IMG/VR virus record: IMGVR_UViG_3300044613_003869
Coordinates: 1 to 20,427 of that record
Strand: one strand, 5' to 3'
Source: a virus
DNA length: 20,427 nucleotides
Notes under the pieces: model-generated
What the model was told of the DNA's origin: nothing
The model's database searches: none
Seen by the model: the letters and a program-made list of their open reading frames with translations, nothing else
Made by a program: the position numbers and the translations under genes
Shown: positions 3,783-8,686 of the stretch, one piece after another
Position numbering within the stretch: the stretch's first letter is position 1
How the letters are laid out: each line of letters begins with the position of its first letter

Positions 3783-3899
3783 ATGAATATGAAATGTAAT
3801 TTCTGTGATAATGACAAGTATATTGAAAGATTAAACAATAAAGGTGTACTTGAGAATTACTGTGTAGATTGTATAAATAAACTAAGGAACATTAAATGA
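3783..3899 (+). CDS. 38-aa two-knuckle zinc microprotein
   Basis: CNFC at residues 5-8 and CVDC at 27-30 make a four-Cys site in a 38-residue protein of basic character, a mini zinc ribbon. A second in-frame ATG lies at 3789 and could be the true start. The upstream 35-bp element (3739-3773) duplicates the one before the 25-aa gene. Its TGA overlaps the ATG of the next gene (ATGA), so the two are co-translated. Function not recognised. Confidence 0.65.
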   Translation: MNMKCNFCDNDKYIERLNNKGVLENYCVDCINKLRNIK

Positions 3900-4030
3900 A
3901 TAAATGTATTAGATGTGGTCAAATAGCAATATATAATTTAAAAGAAGACACATCAGTTTGGTTTTGCATAGCTCATGGTATGGAGTATGCAGATATTAAA
4001 TCTGGAAAGTATTCTCAATCTAAAAATTAA
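3896..4030 (+). CDS. 44-aa Cys/His microprotein
   Basis: CIRC at residues 4-7 and C24-x2-H27 (CIAH) suggest a CCCH zinc site. The rest is polar and basic (KSGKYSQSKN at the end). It overlaps the 38-aa zinc microprotein by 4 nt and is probably translated with it. No family recognised. Confidence 0.6.
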   Translation: MNKCIRCGQIAIYNLKEDTSVWFCIAHGMEYADIKSGKYSQSKN

Positions 4031-4062
4031 AAAGGCGGGATAGGCTAAGAAATTTTCTTTGC

Positions 4063-4103
4063 TACAATTAAGCCATATGAGACCCTTTGTAGGTATTACC
4101 TAG
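4063..4103 (+). promoter_or_regulatory. TACAAT box and 8-codon upstream frame before HNH gene 1
   Basis: TACAAT at 4063-4068 is followed 8 nt later by an ATG (4077) opening the frame MRPFVGIT, whose TAG ends two bases before the ATG of the HNH gene. That ATG has only AGG just before it. The arrangement suggests a near-leaderless upstream peptide with reinitiation at the HNH gene. Confidence 0.35.
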
Positions 4104-4104
4104 G

Positions 4105-4386
4105 ATGAAGTCTGAAAAGCTCTCTATAGCCAAGCAGAAGGCTTATTTGGCATCATATATCAGAGATCTTAAAGAAAAATCCCCTTGTAGAGACTGTGGG
4201 AAGTTTTTCCCATATTATGTCATGGATTTTGACCACGTCCGTGGCAAGAAGCATGCAAATGTAATGGAACTTATTCCCACATTGTCTAAAAAGAAGATAG
4301 ATGAAGAAATAGCTAAATGTGAGATAGTATGCTCTAATTGTCATCGTATTAGGACTCATATGAGAAGGATTAATAAAATTAAATAG
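4105..4386 (+). CDS. HNH endonuclease, short form (93 aa)
   Basis: A small HNH/ENDO-VII-like nuclease. Cys28-x2-Cys31 and Cys76-x2-Cys79 form the structural zinc site; the catalytic core is DFDHVRGKK (His44) and CSNCHRIR (Asn78, His80). Phage HNH proteins cut DNA and often behave as homing or free-standing endonucleases. It is a paralogue of the second HNH gene at 4654, sharing the PYY-[VM]-[ML]-D-x-DH motif and EIAKCE-[IV]-VC-x-NCHRIRT. Compared with that copy it lacks the N-terminal helix-turn-helix. It sits just upstream of the tRNAs, a common site for such mobile nucleases. An ATG with good upstream signal is lacking (see 4063-4103). Confidence 0.85.
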   Translation: MKSEKLSIAKQKAYLASYIRDLKEKSPCRDCGKFFPYYVMDFDHVRGKKHANVMELIPTLSKKKIDEEIAKCEIVCSNCHRIRTHMRRINKIK

Positions 4387-4402
4387 GGTCTTCTCTTCCC
4401 GC

Positions 4403-4439
4403 CGCACTTTTTTCGGACGCACTTTTCATTTCGCACTTT
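4403..4439 (+). repeat. Three direct repeats of CGCACTTT before the tRNAs
   Basis: CGCACTTT occurs at 4403-4410, 4418-4425 and 4432-4439, spaced 15 and 14 nt, just upstream of a TATACT/TATAAT pair (4446-4457). Possibly a regulator site for the tRNA transcript. Confidence 0.5.
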
Positions 4440-4460
4440 ATTTAGTATACTTATAATTAT

Positions 4461-4533
4461 TGACCCATAGCTCAGATGGTAGAGCGTCGAACTGTTAATT
4501 CGAATGTCCCAGGATCGAGGCCTGGTGGGTCAG
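4461..4533 (+). tRNA. tRNA-Asn (GTT)
   Basis: A full cloverleaf of 73 nt. The acceptor TGACCCA/TGGGTCA is fully paired, the D-stem is GCTC/GAGC, the anticodon stem is TCGAA/TTCGA with loop CTGTTAA (anticodon GTT), and the T-stem is CCAGG/CCTGG. The T-loop reads ATCGAGG where TTCRANN is usual, so the normal T54 is A. CCA is not encoded. Confidence 0.9.
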
Positions 4534-4537
4534 CAAT

Positions 4538-4611
4538 GCGGATGTTGCATATCGGTAGTGCCTCTGCCTTCCAAGCAGAAGGGGTGAGTTCAATTCTCAT
4601 CATCCGCTCCA
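4538..4611 (+). tRNA. tRNA-Gly (TCC), CCA encoded
   Basis: Acceptor GCGGATG/CATCCGC, anticodon stem TCTGC/GCAGA with loop CTTCCAA (anticodon TCC, reading GGA), and a T-loop TTCAATT. Discriminator T and CCA are encoded at 4608-4611. It lies 4 nt after tRNA-Asn, so one transcript is likely. Confidence 0.92.
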
Positions 4612-4618
4612 GTTACTA

Positions 4619-4647
4619 TTGACATGATTCGATCCATTTTGTATAAT
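4619..4647 (+). promoter_or_regulatory. Consensus leaderless promoter TTGACA-N17-TATAAT
   Basis: Both hexamers are perfect with 17-nt spacing, and TATAAT ends 6 nt before the ATG at 4654. This fixes the start of HNH gene 2 at 4654 rather than the in-frame ATG at 4624, which would lie within the promoter. Confidence 0.85.
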
Positions 4648-4653
4648 CGAACC

Positions 4654-5049
4654 ATGAGACACAAAGAAGATATTATTAGGCTTAGGTCTGAGGGCAAAAC
4701 TTATAATCAAATAGTAGAAATACTAGGGTGCTCTAAAGGCACCATCGCTTATCATTTAAGCGAAAGCGTTAAGGTTAACTACAATACTCGTAGAAGAAGC
4801 TATAGAAGAGTTATTGATAAGCATATTAGAGAGTATAAAGAATCCTTTGGCTGCACAGATTGTGGAGAAAAATATCCATACTATATGCTTGATCTAGATC
4901 ACATCTCAGATGATAAAGATTTTAGTGTTTCTGCTTACAGGAATCATACTCAAGATATTGAAATAATAAAAGCAGAGATTGCTAAGTGTGAAGTAGTTTG
5001 TGCAAATTGTCATAGAATAAGAACTTATCAAAGATCTGGTAGAGAATAA
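4654..5049 (+). CDS. HNH endonuclease with N-terminal helix-turn-helix (131 aa), leaderless
   Basis: Residues 1-38 form a helix-turn-helix (LRSEGKTYNQIVEILGCSKG, then TIAYHL) like those of resolvases or sigma-like regulators; residues 45-65 are a basic linker. The HNH core has Cys67-x2-Cys70, LDLDHI (His83), and Cys116-Ala-Asn118-Cys119-His120-Arg. The HTH probably gives DNA-site specificity, as known for other phage HNH proteins. It is a paralogue of the 93-aa HNH at 4105 but has gained the HTH (or the other lost it). It is flanked by tRNA-Gly and tRNA-Arg, the layout expected of a homing nuclease inserted in a tRNA cluster. The start is set by the perfect promoter at 4619-4647. Confidence 0.88.
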   Translation: MRHKEDIIRLRSEGKTYNQIVEILGCSKGTIAYHLSESVKVNYNTRRRSYRRVIDKHIREYKESFGCTDCGEKYPYYMLDLDHISDDKDFSVSAYRNHTQDIEIIKAEIAKCEVVCANCHRIRTYQRSGRE

Positions 5050-5056
5050 AAATTAA

Positions 5057-5129
5057 CCCTTCGTAGCTCAGAGGATAGAGCGAGGCTCTTCTAAGGCCTG
5101 CGTCACACGTTCGAATCGTGTCGAGGGGG
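5057..5129 (+). tRNA. tRNA-Arg (TCT)
   Basis: 73 nt: acceptor CCCTTCG/CGAGGGG (one T-G pair), D-stem GCTC/GAGC, anticodon stem AGGCT/GGCCT with loop CTTCTAA (anticodon TCT, reading AGA), T-stem ACACG/CGTGT with loop TTCGAAT. CCA is not encoded. It ends 6 bp from the stop of the convergent glycosyltransferase gene. Confidence 0.92.
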
Positions 5130-5134
5130 CAAGA

Positions 5135-5806
5135 TTACCAATACAGGTGTACTTTTTTAACGTGCCCAACTCTAACGCTTGGGTCTATGTGAAATTTAAA
5201 TCCGCTTATCTTAGCTTTTTTAATAAAAGAAACATCTTCTGATACTAAATCTACAAAATACTCTCCAGGTTGTAGCATTTTTTTCTCCTCCACATGAGAA
5301 AACCAAGGCCTTTGTATTTTTTCAAAAACACCATTTTTTATGCAGGTAAACCCAAGTCCAGATGCAAACGCTTCAAAAATATCTTTCCTACTTCTTATAT
5401 CTTCGTACATCATTACTTTATTTTCTTTTTCATAAACCGTTGTGCTAATTCCATTAGATTGAATATATGCTCCAGAGATAATATCTTTTTCTGATAAATA
5501 TAAAGCCATAAAATCTTCAGATTCCCAAAATATATCAGAGTCTATTAAAAATATTTTATTATATGAAATATTCTCTGTAAGTGGCCTAGAAAACTCAGAT
5601 ATTGGAATAAAGTTATCGCTGTTTAAAATAGTATTTTCCCTAGCAATTGAAACATCAGAGTTCATTTTTGAAATAAATTTCCAGGTTATTCCAAGCTCGT
5701 TTAATTTATTTATTGTGTGTACAAGGGATAGGACGTATGCATTTTCCATACTGGCTCCTGGAGTTGCTATTATTACATCGTAGTGTGGATTTTGATATTG
5801 ACCCAT
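5135..5806 (-). CDS. Glycosyltransferase, GT-A-like (223 aa)
   Basis: Predicted nucleotide-sugar-dependent glycosyltransferase. The start VIIATPGASM (residues 11-20) opens the Rossmann-like fold. FLIDSDIFW (86-94) carries the DxD motif that binds the metal and nucleotide sugar, residues 147-155 have the AFASGLGFT turn, SED (189-191) is a likely acceptor-site acid motif, and HID (206-208) with GHVKK (214-218) holds the His usual at the end of such folds. No membrane segment. It is led by its own promoter (5831-5859) with weak SD (AGGGCGG). Phage glycosyltransferases modify host surface sugars, virion proteins or phage DNA; the target is unknown. Length (223 aa) fits a single-domain GT-A enzyme. 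Confidence 0.75.
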   Translation of the reverse strand: MGQYQNPHYDVIIATPGASMENAYVLSLVHTINKLNELGITWKFISKMNSDVSIARENTILNSDNFIPISEFSRPLTENISYNKIFLIDSDIFWESEDFMALYLSEKDIISGAYIQSNGISTTVYEKENKVMMYEDIRSRKDIFEAFASGLGFTCIKNGVFEKIQRPWFSHVEEKKMLQPGEYFVDLVSEDVSFIKKAKISGFKFHIDPSVRVGHVKKVHLYW

Positions 5807-5830
5807 ATCCGCCCTTTTCTATAGACTTTA

Positions 5831-5859
5831 ATAATAACATATTTAATTTTTAAAATCAA
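5831..5859 (-). promoter_or_regulatory. Leftward promoter TTGATT-N17-TATTAT for the glycosyltransferase
   Basis: Begins right after the U-tract of the upstream terminator; predicted start is near 5824. Confidence 0.6.
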
Positions 5860-5863
5860 TAGC

Positions 5864-5895
5864 AAAAAACCCAATCGGAGGCGGATCCAATTGGG
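5864..5895 (-). terminator. Rho-independent terminator (leftward)
   Basis: On the minus strand CCCAAT pairs with ATTGGG around a 14-nt loop and is followed by TTTTTT. It ends the predicted small RNA and would also stop readthrough from 6001-7511. The loop includes CCGCCTCC. Confidence 0.75.
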
Positions 5896-5959
5896 CCTTG
5901 CTAGTGTATTGCTACACATTATACGGGGAGCTTAATCTGTGGGATGCTACAACCCGTAC
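5864..5959 (-). ncRNA. Predicted 96-nt small RNA with anti-Shine-Dalgarno loop
   Basis: A strong promoter (5966-5994) fires left with predicted +1 at 5959 and transcription ends at the terminator at 5864. No frame is usable. The RNA can fold into a stem GUACGGG/CCCGUAU (5953-5959 with 5921-5927), a hairpin GUGU-N6-ACAC, and the terminator hairpin whose loop exposes CCGCCUCC. Two more C-rich patches (AUCCC, GCUCCCC) are present. C-rich single-stranded loops facing the Shine-Dalgarno sequence are well known in Gram-positive regulatory RNAs. Target genes cannot be named from the window. Alternatives: a leader remnant, or an RNA sponge for a host sRNA. Confidence 0.6.
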
Positions 5960-5965
5960 TAATAA

Positions 5966-5994
5966 AGTATAAAATAACTTATGTTTTAAGTCAA
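5966..5994 (-). promoter_or_regulatory. Strong leftward promoter TTGACT-N17-TATACT
   Basis: Near consensus, placed 6 bp after the stop of the gene at 6001. The next thing downstream is the predicted small RNA rather than a gene. Confidence 0.75.
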
Positions 5995-6000
5995 CTGTTT

Positions 6001-6288
6001 TTAGTCCCAAAGTAATTTTTTATTTGGGTCAGCTTTCCAAGGCTTCTCTGTATATTTTTCATCTTTAGTTAAATCGTAAAGTATTTCCATTAAGACTCTG
6101 CAATCATCATGTTTCCACGATATATAGCAGTTACCATTTTCTACATTTAAGCATTTGTTTAAATATGACTCTATCTTCTCAACCATCCAATTTAAAGCTT
6201 CAGAGGATTTTGTAGTGTCTTCGTAACCGTTCTTTTTAGCCCGATTCATTTTATAGGCAATTTGGTCGATGTATAATTTATTCACCAT
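6001..6288 (-). CDS. 95-aa hypothetical protein
   Basis: The product is basic in its first half and rich in Trp/Tyr/Lys near the C terminus (KPWKADPNKKLLWD). Residues 8-60 are probably helical (KLYIDQIAYKMNRAKKNG... MVEKIESYLNKC). The start is not certain: ATG 6288 lies 1 nt after AGGAG, GTG 6285 lies 4 nt after it, and a GTG at 6303 would add 5 residues. Gene context: last gene of the leftward cluster under the 7545-7574 promoter, overlapping the preceding gene. No known family. Confidence 0.6.
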   Translation of the reverse strand: MVNKLYIDQIAYKMNRAKKNGYEDTTKSSEALNWMVEKIESYLNKCLNVENGNCYISWKHDDCRVLMEILYDLTKDEKYTEKPWKADPNKKLLWD

Positions 6289-6464
6289 TCTCCTATTGGA
6301 CACATAGGAAATTCTGATTTTACAATATCAATTATATTTTTTTCTTCAATAATACATGTTTCATCTACTTCTGAAAATAAACTACATTTTAAACAAACTG
6401 GTAGCACCTGAGAATAGTAATTTTGATACTGATCTTCCTTGCTTTCAAATTCATTTAGATTCAT
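6282..6464 (-). CDS. 60-aa Cys-containing protein
   Basis: CLKC at residues 24-27, Cys37 and Cys55 (FPMCPIGEW) may form a four-Cys metal or iron-sulfur site; the order CxxC-x9-C-x17-C is not one I recognise. The chosen ATG at 6464 is 6 nt after AGGAG; longer readings from upstream ATGs would overlap the preceding gene by far more. It overlaps that gene by 14 nt, so they are probably translationally coupled. Confidence 0.65.
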   Translation of the reverse strand: MNLNEFESKEDQYQNYYSQVLPVCLKCSLFSEVDETCIIEEKNIIDIVKSEFPMCPIGEW

Positions 6465-6669
6465 CTTCATCTCCTGGTGTGTAAGAAGGAGATGGCCCAA
6501 GCAAGTAACCTTGGCTATGATATTCAACCATTTTAGAAGTATCTTCTGGCCCAACTAGCTTATTTGAGATTAATGTTAGTAGATCATAAATTCTATGCAT
6601 CATAATATAGTTAACCATAGGCAGGTTGTCTTCTAAATTCTGTGGCTGCTCTTTATTTTCCGTCGTCAT
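6451..6669 (-). CDS. 72-aa acidic protein
   Basis: Residues 18-41 form a hydrophobic amphipathic helix (MVNYIMMHRIYDLLTLISNK); the tail is Pro/Gly/Asp/Glu-rich (PSPSYTPGDEDESK). This looks like a short coiled coil or dimerisation helix with a disordered acidic end. ATG 6669 has AGGGAGA upstream. Overlaps genes on both sides. Function not recognised. Confidence 0.65.
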   Translation of the reverse strand: MTTENKEQPQNLEDNLPMVNYIMMHRIYDLLTLISNKLVGPEDTSKMVEYHSQGYLLGPSPSYTPGDEDESK

Positions 6670-6772
6670 CTGGTCTCCCTAAATCTTCCCAAAACTTTTC
6701 CCGCCCCATGGCGTCAGTTTCTTTAATAGTTCCTCCGTCAGTTAGAATCGACGGCTGATTTAAGTTTTCCAT
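6653..6772 (-). CDS. 39-aa overlapping microprotein
   Basis: The frame from ATG 6772 to TAA 6653 overlaps the end of the 68-aa gene by 35 nt and the start of the 72-aa gene by 17 nt, each in another frame. The product begins MENLNQPSILTDGGTIKETD and ends acidic (GRPDDDGK). A GGA-containing weak ribosome site lies upstream. It fills the only gap in an otherwise fully overlapping gene chain, which is the reason for calling it. Confidence 0.5.
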   Translation of the reverse strand: MENLNQPSILTDGGTIKETDAMGREKFWEDLGRPDDDGK

Positions 6773-6944
6773 AGTATTCCAATCCCACGTCTTTTTTAAA
6801 ACTGCAAGATAAGCAGTATAGATATATTATACCTTCGTTTGTCTCGTTGCACATTAAAGGGCCCTGATCCATTGGACATTCAAGTCTAGGAACAAGGCCC
6901 TTCTCTGCTAGAAGTAGGTATTTAGACACATACTGTATCTTCAT
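6738..6944 (-). CDS. 68-aa zinc-ribbon-like protein
   Basis: Cys23, Cys32 and the pair CLSC (44-47) give a C-x8-C-x11-CxxC pattern, near a zinc ribbon with basic residues (SFKKD) right after. The N terminus is a basic helix (MKIQYVSKYLLLAEKG). ATG 6944 follows GGGTAGGG. It lies 12 nt after the lysin gene and is likely on the same transcript. Function not recognised; it may bind nucleic acid. Confidence 0.7.
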   Translation of the reverse strand: MKIQYVSKYLLLAEKGLVPRLECPMDQGPLMCNETNEGIIYLYCLSCSFKKDVGLEYYGKLKSAVDSN

Positions 6945-6956
6945 AACCCTACCCTT

Positions 6957-7511
6957 CTAATTTTTGAATTCCGTTAAGAACTCCTGGTATCTTGCCCCAT
7001 TCAGGGAAGACCATGATGACCAATCGGTTCCGCCTTTAGTCATATAATACGTTATCTCTGCATTTATTACTGGATCAAATAATGTGATATTTGACTTTAA
7101 TTCAAATTTTTCTTTACGATCTACGCCGAGGTTACCCAACATATTGATCTGAAAAATTCCGTAGGAACTGTCTCCAGTTTTCCTGTTACCATTGTAAGCC
7201 ATAGGCCTTGCATTGGATTCTGACTTAGCAATAGCCCAAGCCTGTTTAAGGGCTCTTCCTTCAAAACCAACAGCTGATAGAAGTTCTTTTAGTTCTCTGT
7301 CTGTTAGCGTCTCAGAAGGCTTGTACACAGTAGTGCTGTACTTCTCTAAGGTTTCTTTCTTTAGTTGTACTGTAGATTTCACAGGTGTTTCCACCTGCAA
7401 TGCTTGAGTAATTGTTGGCCCAGGCTGGACAGTAAATAAGAATAATGTTATCATTCCTATATAAGACCAGTTATGAGCAACATCGCTCAAACGTTGTTTG
7501 ATATTCTCCAT
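6957..7511 (-). CDS. Membrane-anchored lysin with lysozyme-like transglycosylase domain
   Basis: A predicted peptidoglycan-degrading enzyme of the SLT/lysozyme-like superfamily. Residues 1-14 are cytoplasmic and basic, 15-29 (WSYIGMITLFLFTVQ) are a membrane or signal-anchor helix, 30-70 a linker, and 71-184 the catalytic domain: SES with likely catalytic Glu98, then GDSSYGIFQIN (113-123), and an aromatic C-terminal segment with WSSW. The ATG at 7511 lies 8 nt from AAAGGAGG, while the ATG at 7517 is only 2 nt from it, so 184 aa is preferred. With the holin-like protein at 10695 this may make up the lysis system, though the signal anchor suggests export independent of a holin, or a virion-associated enzyme. 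The promoter is at 7545-7574. Confidence 0.8.
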   Translation of the reverse strand: MENIKQRLSDVAHNWSYIGMITLFLFTVQPGPTITQALQVETPVKSTVQLKKETLEKYSTTVYKPSETLTDRELKELLSAVGFEGRALKQAWAIAKSESNARPMAYNGNRKTGDSSYGIFQINMLGNLGVDRKEKFELKSNITLFDPVINAEITYYMTKGGTDWSSWSSLNGARYQEFLTEFKN

Positions 7512-7544
7512 TGGCATTTCCTCCTTTAGAGATAACGAACTATA

Positions 7545-7574
7545 ATAGTAGCATTACTTGACAGTAGGTGTCAA
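7545..7574 (-). promoter_or_regulatory. Leftward promoter TTGACA-N18-TACTAT for the lysin cluster
   Basis: The -35 hexamer is exact. It overlaps the inverted repeat at 7557-7575. Confidence 0.6.
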
Positions 7575-7575
7575 G
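7557..7575. repeat. Inverted repeat CTTGACA-N5-TGTCAAG in the divergent region
   Basis: Seven-base arms with a 5-base centre between the divergent lysin and glycosyltransferase genes. It covers the leftward -35. It could be an operator, or just two -35-like hexamers face to face. Confidence 0.5.
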
Positions 7576-7595
7576 CCAGTCAACCAGAAAAAAAT

Positions 7596-8597
7596 ATGAA
7601 TATATCATTATCTATACCAAGACCTGGATTAAATCCAGCAACAGGATTTGGCTATGCAGCACAAAATATAGTTAGATCACTACAAAGCCTGGGACACATT
7701 GTTACTTGGACGAATGCGAACACGCCATTACAATTAAATTTTACACAACCTCATCATTATAAATTGCATAGAGGCCAATATCAAATTGGCTATACTCCAT
7801 GGGAGTCTACTGGCATAAGGCCAGAGTGGACAGAAAGAATGAATCTGTGTGATGAAGTTTGGGCAACATCAGACTGGAATGCAGAAGTTTTTAAAAGTAA
7901 TGGAGTTACTGTTCCAATTAAAACATATACTCACGGAATAGAAAAAATTTGGACCGCACATAAAAGAGAATTAAAAGAAGGAAGACCGTTTAAGTTTTTG
8001 CATGTTGGAGAACCAGCGCCAAGAAAATCTGGTCAGCTAGTAGTAGACACCTTTATAAAGATGTTTGGAGACAACCCAGATTATCAACTTACTATTAAGT
8101 CTCATCATTCTCATACAATTAGAGTATATGATAAATATGGTAATTTTGGATTACCAGAAAATATATATAATAATATTAAAGTAATTAAAGACGAATACTC
8201 TGCAGAACAATTAGTTTCTCTTTATCACTCACATCACGTTTTAATATATCCTAGTTGGGGAGAAGGGTTTGGATTTATTCCTCTTCAAGCTTTAGCAACT
8301 GGAATGCCTACAATAACAACATATGATTGGGCACAGTATAAAAAGTATATAGGTCCACTAAAGCTTAAGTCTAAGCTTTCAGATGAAGAATTGCCTAAAG
8401 CGGTAGGAGATCCTCATTTAGGATTAATGTTTAAGCCAGACGGAAAACACCTAGAAGAATTAATGTACGATTCTATAGTTAATTTTAAAGCTTATTCAGG
8501 ATACTACTTTGCCCAGTCAACTAAAATACATGAAGAATATGATTGGATTAAGTTGACTAAGAATGCGTTTAGTCATTTAGAAGAAAGATTTTCATAA
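7596..8597 (+). CDS. Glycosyltransferase, GT-B fold, GT4-like (333 aa)
   Basis: A retaining glycosyltransferase of the GT4/GT1-like type that uses a nucleotide sugar. The N-terminal domain holds the glycine-rich NPATGFGYAAQNI (13-25). Residues 132-146 (PFKFLHVGEPAPRKS) start the second Rossmann domain; 219-238 hold the nucleotide-binding SWGEGFGFIPLQALATG. In the usual E-x7-E signature the second Glu is Gln231 here, an unusual change. No membrane segment, no clear SD before ATG 7596. It lies divergent from the lysin and upstream of the reductase. It may decorate tail fibres, capsid or host polymers. Confidence 0.8.
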   Translation: MNISLSIPRPGLNPATGFGYAAQNIVRSLQSLGHIVTWTNANTPLQLNFTQPHHYKLHRGQYQIGYTPWESTGIRPEWTERMNLCDEVWATSDWNAEVFKSNGVTVPIKTYTHGIEKIWTAHKRELKEGRPFKFLHVGEPAPRKSGQLVVDTFIKMFGDNPDYQLTIKSHHSHTIRVYDKYGNFGLPENIYNNIKVIKDEYSAEQLVSLYHSHHVLIYPSWGEGFGFIPLQALATGMPTITTYDWAQYKKYIGPLKLKSKLSDEELPKAVGDPHLGLMFKPDGKHLEELMYDSIVNFKAYSGYYFAQSTKIHEEYDWIKLTKNAFSHLEERFS

Positions 8598-8654
8598 CCC
8601 CTTCCCCTTTAGATTAAAGTTTGGTAGAATTGGACTTCAACTAAAAATATAAAA

Positions 8655-8665
8655 CCGCAAGGCGG
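8655..8665 (+). promoter_or_regulatory. Short hairpin CCGCAAGGCGG before the reductase
   Basis: A 4-bp GC stem with a 3-base loop in the 89-bp gap, 22 nt before the ATG and overlapping the upstream end of the ribosome site region. Too small to be a riboswitch. Confidence 0.35.
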
Positions 8666-8686
8666 AGAAAAGGTGTTATTTAAAAA

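Noticed and set aside
4153-4422. 89-codon minus-strand frame opposite HNH gene 1
   Set aside because: Antisense to a clear HNH gene whose catalytic motifs are intact; no start signals.
4105-5049. Group I intron hosting the HNH genes
   Set aside because: No split gene is seen around them and the tRNAs are each intact.
8598-8686. Possible cobalamin riboswitch before the B12-dependent reductase
   Set aside because: The 89-bp gap is too short and shows only an 11-nt hairpin, with no B12-box-like sequence.
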